DNA of 64,000 nucleotides from an uncultured Lachnospiraceae bacterium (lineage in GTDB: Bacteria; Bacillota; Clostridia; Lachnospirales; Lachnospiraceae), in NCBI GenBank assembly GCA_947632515.1, contig CANRPO010000013.1, positions 1 through 64,000 of the forward strand. Direction: 5' to 3'. The position numbers were made by a program, and so were the translations under genes. Below the pieces are notes generated by a model that worked only from the letters and a program-made list of their open reading frames with translations, did no database searches and was not told the origin of the DNA. Positions 34,586 through 44,356 of the stretch are shown here, piece by piece. The first letter of the stretch is position 1. The number at the start of each line of letters is the position of its first letter.

Positions 34586-35287
34586 ATGTTGGGGGATCGG
34601 ATAGAGGAACTGGAACAAAAGATACGGTATTCCTTTCGTGATAAGCGGCTTTTGGAGCGTGCGCTGACCCACAGCTCCAGCGCTAACGAGCGTAAGATCA
34701 ATAAGACCGAAGATTATGAGCGGCTGGAATTTCTGGGCGACGCCGTGCTGGAGCTGGTCAGCAGCGAGCATATATACAGGGAACACCCGGAGATGCCGGA
34801 GGGGAAGATGACCAAATTCCGCTCGTCGATCGTCTGTGAGCCTGCGTTGGCGTTCTGCGCCAGAGAGATCGGGGTGGAACGGTATATTCTGCTCGGCAGG
34901 GGCGAGGAGGCTACCGGGGGAAGGACGCGGGATTCCATCATCTCCGACGTCATGGAGGCCATCATAGGGGCGGTCTATCTGGACAGCGGTCTCGAGGAGG
35001 CACGGGATTTTATTCATCGCTTTATCCTGTCCGATCTGGAGAACAAACAGCTTTTCTATGACGCCAAGACGATCCTGCAGGAGCTGGTGCAGAAGGAGAA
35101 CATGGGAGCGCTGCGCTACGAGCTCGTGCGCGAGGACGGGCCGGAGCATGACAAGACCTTTGTGGTGGAGGCGTTTATCGGGGAGAAAAAGGCCGGGGAC
35201 GGGACCGGACACTCTAAGAAAGCGGCGGAGCAGAAAGCCGCCTATGAGGCGCTTGTGCGCATGGACAGAGGCAGACAGCCGCACTGA
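34586..35287 (+). CDS. rnc: Ribonuclease III
   Basis: A 233-residue double-strand-specific RNase. The catalytic signature is ERLEFLGDAVLEL near residue 45, with a second acidic cluster in SDVMEAIIGAVYLD; the dsRNA-binding domain occupies the last 75 residues (GTGHSKKAAEQKAAYEAL). ATG 34586, five bases after GGAGGG, is preferred over the GTG at 34574. It is followed by smc as in Bacillus. Confidence 0.93.
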   Translation: MLGDRIEELEQKIRYSFRDKRLLERALTHSSSANERKINKTEDYERLEFLGDAVLELVSSEHIYREHPEMPEGKMTKFRSSIVCEPALAFCAREIGVERYILLGRGEEATGGRTRDSIISDVMEAIIGAVYLDSGLEEARDFIHRFILSDLENKQLFYDAKTILQELVQKENMGALRYELVREDGPEHDKTFVVEAFIGEKKAGDGTGHSKKAAEQKAAYEALVRMDRGRQPH

Positions 35288-35309
35288 GGCTGCGAGACGA
35301 GAGGTACGT

Positions 35310-38300
35310 ATGTATTTAAAAAGCATTGAAGTGCACGGATTTAAATCCTTTGCAAATAAGATCACCTTTAAATTCCACAACGGCATCACGGGCATCGTGG
35401 GGCCAAACGGTTCCGGAAAGAGCAATGTGGCGGACGCCGTCAGATGGGTCCTGGGGGAACAGCGCATCAAGCAGCTGCGCGGCGCGAGCATGCAGGACGT
35501 CATCTTTTCGGGGACGGAGCTGCGCAAGCCTCTGGGCTATGCCTACGTGGCGATCACCCTCGACAACACCGACCATCAGTTGGCCATCGACTACGACGAA
35601 GTGACCGTCTCCAGAAGACTGTACCGCTCCGGCGAGAGCGAGTACATGATCAACGGCACGGTCTGCCGCCTGAAGGATGTCAACGAACTGTTCTACGACA
35701 CGGGTATCGGCAAGGAAGGCTACTCCATCATCGGGCAGGGACAGATCGACAAGATCCTGAGCGGCAAGCCGGAGGAGAGGAGAGAACTGTTCGACGAGGC
35801 CGCCGGCATCGTGAAGTTTAAGCGCAGGAAGTATGCGGCGCAGAAGAAACTGGAGGACGAGAAACAAAATCTGGTCCGCGTCAACGATATTCTGGCTGAG
35901 CTGGAGAATCAGATCGGGCCGTTGGAAAAACAGTCCGAGAAGGCGAGAGTCTACCTGAAAAAGAAGGAGGAACTAAAGACCCTCGACGTCAATGTGTTCC
36001 TGCTGGAGAATATACGTGTGAGACAACAGCTTGACGAGGTGGACGGCAAGTTAAATATCGCCGGCACAGACTTGGAGGAGACGACGAAGAAGTACGAGCA
36101 GATCAAGGACGAGTACGAGCAGATCGCCGGCCGTATCGAACTGCTGGATCAGGAGATCGAGGCGGCCCGCGCTACGCTGACGGACACGGGCGTGACGCGC
36201 TCCAAGCTGGAAGGGGAGATCAATGTCTTAAAAGAGCAGATCCGCTCCGCGGAAGGCAACGAGGAACATCTGCAGACCCGCATTCGGAACATTCAGGAGC
36301 AGATCGACGGGCGCACCGCAGAGAGAGAGCAGATCCTCTCGGAGAAGGCGGGGACCGATGAGAAACTGGAACAGCTCGAACAGGCGAGAAGCGAGGCCCG
36401 CAGACTCTTGGAGGAGACGCAGGGTAGGATCGAGGAACTGAACAACAACATTGAGAGCGGCAAGAATACGATCATCGACGCCCTCAACAACCGGGCTACG
36501 ATCAAGTCCAAGCTGGGACGCTGCGACACGATGTTAGAGCAGATCAATATCCGCAAGGCGGAGCTGAATTCCAGGCTGCTGCGCGTCAAGTCAGACGAGG
36601 CTGAACAGGCCGAGAATATCAGGAAACTGGAAGAGGAATTCGAGGCTGTCAACGCGGTGATACGCGAACTGAGCGACAGACAGGCGACCATGGAGGAACA
36701 GCTTGTGGCGATCAGGGAAGAGCTGTCCGGCAGGGATCAGAAACTGCGCGACACGCAGGTGCTCTACCATCAGGAGAAGTCCAAGCTGGAGGCGTTGTCC
36801 AACCTGACGGAGCGCTATGAGGGCTATGGCGGCAGCGTCAAGGCGGTCATGGAGCAGAAGGGGCAGGAGAAGGGGATCATCGGCGTCGTGGCCGACATCA
36901 TTCAGGCGGAGGCCAAGTACGAGACGGCCATCGAGACGGCTCTGGGCGGCAACATCCAGAATATCGTCACCGAGGATGAGGAGACGGCCAAGCGCATGAT
37001 CGGCTATCTGAAGAAGACGCGGGCGGGGCGGGCCACGTTCCTGCCGCTCACAAGCATCACGCACCCGCAGGAGTTCAAGACCCCGGAGGTTCTGGACGAG
37101 GAGGGCGTCATCGGCATGGCGGACGAGCTGGTGAAGATCGAGAAGAAGTACCGGAACGTGGCGAAAGCGATGCTGGGGCGCATCGTGGTCGTCGATCATG
37201 TGGATCATGCCGTAAAGATCGCCAGAAAATACGATTACGGTATCCGCATGGTCACATTGGAGGGAGAGCTTCTCGTGCCCGGCGGCGCCATCAGCGGCGG
37301 CGCGTTCAAGAACAACTCCAATCTGCTCGGCAGACGCCGCGAGATGGAGGAACTGGAGAAAAAAGTAAAGCAGTACGTCGTCGAGATCGACAAGCTGCTC
37401 AACGACATAGAAGATACGAAGAAGAGAAGAAACAAGCTGCGCCTCGACGTGGAGGATGTGAAGGGACAACTGCAGCGCAGGTTCATCGAGCAGAACACCG
37501 CCCGGATCAACGTGATGCAGGCCAGAGACAAGAAGAGCGAGACGGAGGAAGGTTTCGGCGAGCTGAAGAGCGAGGAGCAGGAGATCGAGCTGCAGATCAG
37601 GGAGATCCAGGTGGGGAAGGACGAGATCGCCAGGGAGCTGGAGGATTCCGAGACGCTGGAGAAAAACGTGGGACTGCAGATCGAAGAATTCCGGAAACAG
37701 TTGGAAGAGCGGCGCGCGGAGGAGTCCGGGCAGGCGGCGAAGGTCTCCGAGTGGGATGTGGAAGTCGAGAAGATGCGTCAGAGCGAGGAGTTCCAGAGAC
37801 AGAATCTGGAGCGTGTGGAGGGCGAGATCGCCAGACATACGGAGGAGCTCGACGAGGTGCGGGAGGGCCTGCATCTGGGCAAGGAGGAAGTGGAGCGCAA
37901 GAGGGAGAGCATCGTCGAGATCGAGAAGACCATCGCCTCCTCCTACACGGCGCAGAGCGATGCCGCGAGGAAACTGCAGGAAGACACCGCGGCGAAGGAG
38001 GAATTATCCGGCAGACAGAAGAATTTTTTCAATTCCAGAGAAGAACTGTCGGAGCGCATGGCGGCGCTGGATAAGGAAGTGTATCGTCTGGAGAGCCAGA
38101 AGGAGCGCATGCAGGAATCCATAGAGTCCCAGATCAACTACATGTGGGACGAGTACGAAATCACGCTGTCCGACGCGGAATCGCTCAAGGATGAGTCCAT
38201 GACCGATCTTCCCGCCATGAAGAGGGAGATCGCGGCCCTCAAGGATGCCATCAGGAAACTGGGCGACGTCAACGTCAACGCGATCGAAGACTACAGAAAT

Positions 38301-38870
38301 CTGATGGAGCGCTATACGTTCCTAAAGACGCAGCACGACGATCTGGTGGAGGCGGAGAAGACGCTGCTTGGCATTATAGACGAGTTGGACGCCTCCATGC
38401 GAAAGCAGTTTAACGAGAAGTTTGCCGAGATCAACAGAGAGTTTGACAAGGTGTTCAAGGAGCTGTTCGGCGGAGGCAAGGGAACGCTGGAACTGATAGA
38501 GGACGAGGACATACTGGAGGCGGGCATCCGCATCATTGCCCAGCCCCCGGGCAAGAAACTGGTCAACATGATGCAGATGTCGGGAGGCGAGAAGTCGCTG
38601 ACGGCGATCTGTCTGCTGTTTGCCATCCAGAATCTGAAACCGTCCCCCTTCTGTCTTCTGGATGAGATCGAGGCGGCTTTGGATGAGAACAATGTGGGAA
38701 GATTTGCAAAGTATCTGCATAAACTGACCAAGAATACACAGTTTATTGTTATCACCCACAGGCGCGGAACCATGGAGAAGGCCGACCGTCTGTACGGTAT
38801 CACCATGCAGGAGAAGGGCGTTTCGACGCTGGTGAGCGTCAATTTGATCGATAAGGAATTGGATGACTGA
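35310..38870 (+). CDS. smc: Chromosome partition protein Smc
   Basis: 1186 residues of the chromosome-compaction ATPase. The N-terminal Walker A is GPNGSGKSN (about residue 32). Long coiled coils flank a central hinge (about 520-660, with GVIGMADELVKIE and PGGAISGGAFKNNSNLLGRR). The C-terminal head has the ABC signature MSGGEKSLTAI and Walker B FCLLDEIEAALDENN. The ORF track start at 35058 lies in rnc; ATG 35310 gives MYLKSIEVHGFKSF. Its stop overlaps the ftsY ATG. Confidence 0.97.
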   Translation: MYLKSIEVHGFKSFANKITFKFHNGITGIVGPNGSGKSNVADAVRWVLGEQRIKQLRGASMQDVIFSGTELRKPLGYAYVAITLDNTDHQLAIDYDEVTVSRRLYRSGESEYMINGTVCRLKDVNELFYDTGIGKEGYSIIGQGQIDKILSGKPEERRELFDEAAGIVKFKRRKYAAQKKLEDEKQNLVRVNDILAELENQIGPLEKQSEKARVYLKKKEELKTLDVNVFLLENIRVRQQLDEVDGKLNIAGTDLEETTKKYEQIKDEYEQIAGRIELLDQEIEAARATLTDTGVTRSKLEGEINVLKEQIRSAEGNEEHLQTRIRNIQEQIDGRTAEREQILSEKAGTDEKLEQLEQARSEARRLLEETQGRIEELNNNIESGKNTIIDALNNRATIKSKLGRCDTMLEQINIRKAELNSRLLRVKSDEAEQAENIRKLEEEFEAVNAVIRELSDRQATMEEQLVAIREELSGRDQKLRDTQVLYHQEKSKLEALSNLTERYEGYGGSVKAVMEQKGQEKGIIGVVADIIQAEAKYETAIETALGGNIQNIVTEDEETAKRMIGYLKKTRAGRATFLPLTSITHPQEFKTPEVLDEEGVIGMADELVKIEKKYRNVAKAMLGRIVVVDHVDHAVKIARKYDYGIRMVTLEGELLVPGGAISGGAFKNNSNLLGRRREMEELEKKVKQYVVEIDKLLNDIEDTKKRRNKLRLDVEDVKGQLQRRFIEQNTARINVMQARDKKSETEEGFGELKSEEQEIELQIREIQVGKDEIARELEDSETLEKNVGLQIEEFRKQLEERRAEESGQAAKVSEWDVEVEKMRQSEEFQRQNLERVEGEIARHTEELDEVREGLHLGKEEVERKRESIVEIEKTIASSYTAQSDAARKLQEDTAAKEELSGRQKNFFNSREELSERMAALDKEVYRLESQKERMQESIESQINYMWDEYEITLSDAESLKDESMTDLPAMKREIAALKDAIRKLGDVNVNAIEDYRNLMERYTFLKTQHDDLVEAEKTLLGIIDELDASMRKQFNEKFAEINREFDKVFKELFGGGKGTLELIEDEDILEAGIRIIAQPPGKKLVNMMQMSGGEKSLTAICLLFAIQNLKPSPFCLLDEIEAALDENNVGRFAKYLHKLTKNTQFIVITHRRGTMEKADRLYGITMQEKGVSTLVSVNLIDKELDD

Positions 38871-39856
38871 TGAGTGAAGAGAAGAAAGGTTTTTTCAGCA
38901 GGCTGAAAGACGGCCTGACTAAGACGCGGGACAACATCGTACACGGGATCGACGCCGTGTTCGGCGGTTTTTCCGGGATCGACGAGGATTTCTATGAGGA
39001 GCTGGAAGAAGTTCTGATCATGGGCGACATCGGCGTGCAGGCCACAGAGGCGATCCTTGAGAAACTGCGGGCACAGGTGAAGGAGAACCACATCAAAGAA
39101 CCGGCGGACTGCAAGCAGTTTCTGATCCGGAATATCGTCGAACAGATGCAGGTAGGCGAGACGGCGTACGAATTTGAGCACAGGCAGTCGGTGGTGCTTG
39201 TGATCGGCGTCAACGGCGTCGGCAAGACGACTACGGTGGGGAAACTCGCAGCCAAACTGAAGGCGCAGGGACGCAGGGTGATCCTGGCGGCGGCCGACAC
39301 TTTCCGCGCGGCGGCGGGAGAACAGCTTGGCGAGTGGGCGCACCGCGCGGGCGTGGACGTGATCGGCGGCAGCGAGGGCTCTGATCCCGCCAGCGTGATC
39401 TATGACGCGTTGAGCGCGGCCAAAGCGCGGGGCGCGGACGTGCTGCTGTGCGATACGGCGGGCAGGCTGCACAACAAGAAAAACCTGATGGAAGAGCTGA
39501 AGAAGATCGACCGCATCATCGACAGGGAGTTCCCGGACGCACACAGGGAAAATCTGGTGGTGCTGGATGCGACGACGGGGCAAAACGCGCTGCAGCAGGC
39601 GAAAGAGTTCGGCGAGGCCGCGGATCTGACAGGCATCATACTCACCAAGATGGACGGCACGGCCAAGGGCGGCATCGCGGTGGCGATCCAGTCGCAGCTG
39701 CAGATCCCCGTAAAGTATATCGGGGTCGGCGAGTCCATAGACGATCTGCAGAAATTTGATGCGGAGCAGTTTGTGAACGCGCTGTTCGATGTGCCTAAGG
39801 GCGAAGGAGAATCGGAGGAGGAGACTGAGGAAGAGGTATGGAGAGGGATAGAATAG
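38870..39856 (+). CDS. ftsY: Signal recognition particle receptor FtsY
   Basis: A 328-residue SRP GTPase that docks Ffh-ribosome complexes at the membrane. The N domain is at residues 15-95, followed by the G domain with GVNGVGKTTTVGKLA (P-loop), DTAGRLHNK and TKMDGTAKGG. It lacks the long acidic A domain seen in E. coli, which is normal for Firmicutes. It overlaps smc (TGATG). Its partner ffh is 14.5 kb away instead of adjacent. Confidence 0.96.
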   Translation: MSEEKKGFFSRLKDGLTKTRDNIVHGIDAVFGGFSGIDEDFYEELEEVLIMGDIGVQATEAILEKLRAQVKENHIKEPADCKQFLIRNIVEQMQVGETAYEFEHRQSVVLVIGVNGVGKTTTVGKLAAKLKAQGRRVILAAADTFRAAAGEQLGEWAHRAGVDVIGGSEGSDPASVIYDALSAAKARGADVLLCDTAGRLHNKKNLMEELKKIDRIIDREFPDAHRENLVVLDATTGQNALQQAKEFGEAADLTGIILTKMDGTAKGGIAVAIQSQLQIPVKYIGVGESIDDLQKFDAEQFVNALFDVPKGEGESEEETEEEVWRGIE

Positions 39857-39867
39857 AGGAGGAAACC

Positions 39868-41085
39868 ATGAAGGAGTTGACATTGGATAAGTTTGAGGAG
39901 GCATACGAGGTAGTCAGGGAGGTCGCCTCGGAGACAAAACTGGTGTACAGCGATTACTTCAGTGCACAGACAGAGAACAAAGTGTATCTGAAACCGGAAA
40001 ATATGCAGCTGACGGGCGCGTACAAGCTGCGCGGCGCATACTATAAGATCAGTACGCTGACAGAGGAAGAGCGGAAGAAAGGGCTGATCACGGCGTCGGC
40101 GGGCAACCATGCGCAGGGCGTCGCCTACGCCGCGAAGTGCTATGGCGTGAAGGCGGTCATCGTGATGCCTACGACCACGCCGCTCATCAAGGTAAACCGC
40201 ACGAAGAGCTATGGGGCCGAGGTGATCCTGAGCGGGGATGTGTATGATGAGGCGTGCGCGTACGCATACCGGCTTGCGGAGGAGAAGGGATATACCTTCG
40301 TGCATCCCTTCGACGATCTGGACGTGGCCACGGGACAGGGCACGATCGCCATGGAGATCATCAAGGAACTGCCGCTCGTGGATTACATACTCGTGCCCAT
40401 CGGCGGCGGCGGGCTTGCCACGGGCGTGTCCACGCTGGCGAAACTGCTGAATCCCAAGATCAAGGTGATCGGTGTGGAGCCGGCGGGCGCAAACTGTATG
40501 CAGGAGTCTATCCGCGCGGGCAAGGTGACGACGATGGAGCATGTGAGCACCATCGCGGACGGCACGGCGGTGAAGACGCCCGGAACGAAGATTTTCCCTT
40601 ATGTCAGCAGGAATCTGGACGACATCATCACTGTGGAGGACGAGGAGCTGGTGGTGGCGTTCCTTGATATGGTGGAGAATCACAAGATGATCGTGGAGAA
40701 CTCGGGACTTCTCACGGTGGCGGCGTTAAAGCACCTCCCTGTGAAGAACAAAAAGATCGTCTCCATCCTGAGCGGAGGAAACATGGACGTGATCACCATG
40801 TCCTCGGTGGTACAGCAGGGGCTTGTGCTGCGGGACAGGATCTTTACGGTGTCGGTGCTGCTGCCGGATAAGCCGGGAGAGCTGACCAGAGTGAGCGGCA
40901 TCATCGCCAAACAGAACGGCAATGTCATCAAGCTGGAGCACAACCAGTTCGTGTCCATCAACCGCAGCGCGGCGGTGGAGCTGCGCATCACGCTGGAGGC
41001 GTACGGCACGGAGCACAAGGAGCAGATCATAGAGGCGCTTCATGAGAATGGGTACCAGCCGAAGGTCGTGCGCGCAAGCATCTGA
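39868..41085 (+). CDS. ilvA: Threonine ammonia-lyase with ACT domain
   Basis: A 405-residue PLP enzyme that deaminates threonine to 2-oxobutanoate. The PLP lysine is in LTGAYKLRGAYYKI, the cofactor phosphate loop is PIGGGGLATG, and SAGNHAQGVA is present. A C-terminal ACT-like domain (from about 325: TVSVLLPDKPGELTRV) resembles the catabolic/biodegradative-length form rather than the longer two-ACT biosynthetic IlvA. It starts 12 nt after ftsY behind GAGGAGG, so it appears to be co-transcribed. Confidence 0.92.
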   Translation: MKELTLDKFEEAYEVVREVASETKLVYSDYFSAQTENKVYLKPENMQLTGAYKLRGAYYKISTLTEEERKKGLITASAGNHAQGVAYAAKCYGVKAVIVMPTTTPLIKVNRTKSYGAEVILSGDVYDEACAYAYRLAEEKGYTFVHPFDDLDVATGQGTIAMEIIKELPLVDYILVPIGGGGLATGVSTLAKLLNPKIKVIGVEPAGANCMQESIRAGKVTTMEHVSTIADGTAVKTPGTKIFPYVSRNLDDIITVEDEELVVAFLDMVENHKMIVENSGLLTVAALKHLPVKNKKIVSILSGGNMDVITMSSVVQQGLVLRDRIFTVSVLLPDKPGELTRVSGIIAKQNGNVIKLEHNQFVSINRSAAVELRITLEAYGTEHKEQIIEALHENGYQPKVVRASI

Positions 41086-41132
41086 TGAGGCGTGTGCAGA
41101 TACCGATGTGACGTAAAACAGGAGAGACGGCT

Positions 41133-42431
41133 ATGGAAGGGCAGTTAAAAAGCGGGACGGCGCTCACTTCCGAGAGCGGCTGCAAATACAGAGTGACAAA
41201 GCTCTTGGGCTCGGGCGGACAGGGCGAAGTGTACGAGGTGGAGTCGCGCGGCAAGACTTACGCGATGAAGTGGTACTACAGGAACACCGCCACGGAGAAT
41301 CAGAAAGAGATCTTGGACAATCTGATCCGGAAAGGACAGCCGGACGTGTCGTTTTTGTGGCCGCAGGATATGATCTTCCGCGCTTACGGGGAGTCCTTCG
41401 GCTACGTTATGCCGCTCAGGCCGAAGAATTATAAAAGTATCGTAGATATGATGAAGAGAAGGGCGGAGCCTTCTTTTTACTGCCTGTGCAGGGCTGCCTA
41501 CAATCTGACAAAAGGGTACAACGCGCTGCACGCCAAGGGGTACAGCTACCGGGATATCTCCTTCGGCAATGTGTTTTTCGATCCTGATACGGGGGACGTC
41601 CTGATCTGTGACAACGACAATGTCTCCTACAACGGCGACAAGAGCGGCGTCTATGGAACGCCCCGTTTCATGGCCCCCGAGATCGTTCTCGGCAAGGCGA
41701 AACCGTCGAGAAACACGGATTTGTTTTCCCTCGCGGTGCTGCTCTTCTATATGTTTATGCTGAACCATCCGCTGGAGGGCAAGAGAGAGGCGCAGATCAA
41801 GTGCATGGATATTCACGCGATGAACAGGCTGTACGGGACGGACCCGCTTTTTATCTTCGACCCGGACAACAGGGACAACAGGCCGCTTGCAGGCTATCAG
41901 GACAATGCCCTCGTCTTCTGGGATCTGTACCCGCAGCAGCTGAGGGATCTGTTCATCACGTCGTTTACGGTGGGGTTGAGAGAGCCGAACCGCAGGATCA
42001 CGGAGACGAAGTGGCTGGAGACTTTCGCGAACCTGATGTCGGGCATCATCCTCTGCCCGCACTGCGGCTCGGAAGTGTTCTACGACGCGAAGAAAGAGGA
42101 GAACGGCGTGGCCCACACATGCTGGAACTGTCAGAAACCTGTGACGGTTCCCGCAAAGATCGTCATCGGCAGGAGTACGGTGCTTTTGCATGCGGCGACG
42201 AAACTCTACAGGCACCACACGGACGGCGGTTACGATATGGAGACTGTGGTCGGCGAGGTCGTGCAGAATCCCAACAATCCGAATATCTGGGGCATCAAAA
42301 ACCTCACGAAGGAGAACTGGACTTACAGCAAGCCGGACGGAACGCAGATCCCCGTCGGGGAGGGCCGCTCCGCTGCCATCGCCAAAGATGTAAAGATCGA
42401 TTTTGGCCAGTTGAAAGGAGAATTCTGTTAA
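41133..42431 (+). CDS. Ser/Thr protein kinase-like protein with C-terminal zinc ribbon (TerY-P type)
   Basis: A 432-residue soluble protein. The kinase domain (residues 18-290) has a glycine loop LLGSGGQGEVYEV, the ATP lysine K46, a catalytic loop YRDISFGNVFF (HRD with Tyr for His; D141, N146), CDND in place of DFG, and GTPRFMAPE. A four-cysteine zinc ribbon follows near 307-335 (CPHCGSEV ... CWNC), then a small C-terminal beta domain. It heads a four-gene operon with an LRR protein, a vWA protein and a PP2C phosphatase, the make-up of TerY-P signalling triads. Confidence 0.85.
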   Translation: MEGQLKSGTALTSESGCKYRVTKLLGSGGQGEVYEVESRGKTYAMKWYYRNTATENQKEILDNLIRKGQPDVSFLWPQDMIFRAYGESFGYVMPLRPKNYKSIVDMMKRRAEPSFYCLCRAAYNLTKGYNALHAKGYSYRDISFGNVFFDPDTGDVLICDNDNVSYNGDKSGVYGTPRFMAPEIVLGKAKPSRNTDLFSLAVLLFYMFMLNHPLEGKREAQIKCMDIHAMNRLYGTDPLFIFDPDNRDNRPLAGYQDNALVFWDLYPQQLRDLFITSFTVGLREPNRRITETKWLETFANLMSGIILCPHCGSEVFYDAKKEENGVAHTCWNCQKPVTVPAKIVIGRSTVLLHAATKLYRHHTDGGYDMETVVGEVVQNPNNPNIWGIKNLTKENWTYSKPDGTQIPVGEGRSAAIAKDVKIDFGQLKGEFC

Positions 42432-42432
42432 A

Positions 42433-43608
42433 GTGGTTTTGATGGAAGATCACAGGATCCTGGCAAGGATCATAAAAGATTATCCTGACGCCCTTTCAGA
42501 CCGAAAGAAACTGCAGGCGCTGTTCGCTGATTTTTTCCCGGAGGACAGACTGAAAAGAAATATCCTGCTGATGGTCTTCGACGACGGCGCGGTCGAGAAG
42601 ATGAGGGAGCTGACAAGGCTTGACAGAATGGAATTGCACCGTTTCGTCAGGTCCATAGGACAGGGGTACGGCGTCGCGGACGAGAAGGCGGAGACGGCGG
42701 TCCTCACGTGGGCGAGGGCGCTTGGCGTTTCCCTCGACACGGGGGACAGAACGGCGGCGGAAGAAGAAGGGAGCGGCCTTTTGGAGGAGCCGTTCGCACC
42801 TGTGAATGGCGACGGCGCTTACGAGTATGAAGATACGCCGCGCGGCGTCAAACTTTTGCGGTATATCGATTTCGATGATGAGGTCGTGACGGTCCCGAAC
42901 AGGATCGGCGGCAAGCGGGTCGTGGAGGTAGGAAACCACGCGTTTAAGGGCTGTGTCGGTATCGGGAAGATCATTGTGTCGGAAGGGATCGAGATATTGG
43001 GAAACGGCGTATTCTTGAATTGCAGGGAGCTGCGGGAAGTTGTTTTGCCGGGCACGCTGAAGCGTATCGGCACATCGGATCCGACGGGCTGCCCGAAGAT
43101 TCTGGGGACCATGACGAAGCTGGAGGGGACCTTCGAGTACACCGGGCTGGAGAGCATCACCGTGCCGGACAGTGTGAAGTACATCGGCGAATACGCCTTT
43201 TCTGGATGCGCCAAGCTGAGAGAGGCGGTCCTTCCGGCGGAGTTAAAAGAGATCAGAGAGTATGCGTTCTGCTGGTGTAAAAATCTGCGGGAGGTGACGT
43301 TCCCGCAAGCGTTAGAATCGATCAGGACGGAGGCGTTCGAGGGCTGCGAGTCGTTAGAGACGGTGATCCTGCCCGAGGGTGTGGAGCGCATCGAGCAGGG
43401 AGCCTTCGCAGGCTGCAGAAACATGCGGAGCATCTATCTGCCAGATTCCGTCAGTGAGATCGACGGCGGGCGGGGAAGCGGCTTTCTTCGGACGTTCGGA
43501 CAGCCGGAGGACAGGCATCAAGATTTTACCATACTGTGCAACGCCGGCTCTTACGCTATGAGCTATGCGAGAAAACAGCAGATCAAATGTGCGAAGGCAC
43601 AATTTTAA
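42433..43608 (+). CDS. BspA-type leucine-rich-repeat protein
   Basis: A 391-residue cytosolic protein with no signal peptide. Residues 1-100 are a helical domain (DYPDALSDRKKLQALFADFF ... FVRSIGQGYGV ... ALG). Residues 125-370 contain about six LRR_5 repeats of roughly 23 residues (GLESITVPDSVKYIGEYAFS, LREVTFPQALESIRTEAFEG, LETVILPEGVERIEQGAFAG). It starts 1 nt after the kinase stop, at a GTG 12 nt from AAAGGAG; ATG 42442 is an alternative. It may be a target-recognition partner of the kinase/phosphatase pair; that is inference. Confidence 0.8.
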   Translation: MVLMEDHRILARIIKDYPDALSDRKKLQALFADFFPEDRLKRNILLMVFDDGAVEKMRELTRLDRMELHRFVRSIGQGYGVADEKAETAVLTWARALGVSLDTGDRTAAEEEGSGLLEEPFAPVNGDGAYEYEDTPRGVKLLRYIDFDDEVVTVPNRIGGKRVVEVGNHAFKGCVGIGKIIVSEGIEILGNGVFLNCRELREVVLPGTLKRIGTSDPTGCPKILGTMTKLEGTFEYTGLESITVPDSVKYIGEYAFSGCAKLREAVLPAELKEIREYAFCWCKNLREVTFPQALESIRTEAFEGCESLETVILPEGVERIEQGAFAGCRNMRSIYLPDSVSEIDGGRGSGFLRTFGQPEDRHQDFTILCNAGSYAMSYARKQQIKCAKAQF

Positions 43609-43619
43609 GGAGGGATATT

Positions 43620-44342
43620 ATGGCAGCAATGAAAAGACCGGGCGGGGAACTGGCGAGCAGACCGCTGCATTTCTTCTGGATCGTGGACTGCTCCGGCTCC
43701 ATGCACGGGGAGAAGATCGGCACCGTAAACCACGCGATCCAGTCCACGATCCCCGAGATGGCGGCGGCGGCGGAGAACAATCCCAACGCGCAGCTTATGA
43801 TCCGCACGCTGAAGTTCTCCACGGGCGCGTCATGGGTGACGGGCAATCCCGTGAATGTGGAAGATTTCGCGTGGGACGATCTGGAGGCGGAGGGCGTGAC
43901 CGATCTAGGCAAGGCGTTTGAGCTTCTGGCGGCGCAGCTCACCATACCGCCCATGTCCGACAGGGCGCTGCCGCCCGTGCTCGTCCTTCTGTCGGACGGA
44001 CAGCCCACGGACGATTACAAGAAGTCTTTGGCCGAGCTGAAGAAACTGCCCTGGGGTAAGAAGGCGGTCAAGATCGCCATCTCCATCGGACAGGACGCAG
44101 ACGACGCGGTTTTGGAAGAGTTTACGGGAAATAAGGAGCTTGTATTGCAGGCGAACAACGCGGCGGCTCTCACGAAGATGATCAAGTGGGCCTCCACTGC
44201 GGCCTCTCTGGTGTCCGCTCCCGCCAGCGTCGCGGCGGATACCTCAGACGGCGGAACGGGCGGTGCGAACGCGCCGATCATTGTGGATATGGGAGGCAGA
44301 CTGCCCGATCCGGACGATATTCAGGAAGGAGACGTTTGGTAG
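43620..44342 (+). CDS. von Willebrand factor A domain protein, TerY-like
   Basis: A 240-residue single-domain vWA protein with an intact MIDAS: DCSGS at residues 23-27 (DxSxS), a threonine in the GVTDLG loop, and VLVLLSDGQPTDD. This is the TerY form of the domain (FFWIVDCSGSMHGEKI). AAGGAGG sits just before ATG 43620; the ORF track start at 43536 is inside the LRR gene. It lies between the LRR gene and the PP2C phosphatase. Confidence 0.88.
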   Translation: MAAMKRPGGELASRPLHFFWIVDCSGSMHGEKIGTVNHAIQSTIPEMAAAAENNPNAQLMIRTLKFSTGASWVTGNPVNVEDFAWDDLEAEGVTDLGKAFELLAAQLTIPPMSDRALPPVLVLLSDGQPTDDYKKSLAELKKLPWGKKAVKIAISIGQDADDAVLEEFTGNKELVLQANNAAALTKMIKWASTAASLVSAPASVAADTSDGGTGGANAPIIVDMGGRLPDPDDIQEGDVW

Positions 44343-44356
44343 AGAGGGTGTTATCT

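Noticed and set aside
36591-37874. 427-residue minus-strand ORF within smc
   Set aside because: Leucine/aspartate/histidine-rich complement of the Smc coiled coil and hinge; the plus-strand gene is certain.
38870-39856. FtsY as truncated because it lacks the acidic A domain
   Set aside because: Short FtsY proteins are typical of Gram-positive bacteria; the NG domain is complete.
38312-39904. 530-residue minus-strand ORF
   Set aside because: Complement of the smc end and ftsY, both unmistakable on the plus strand.
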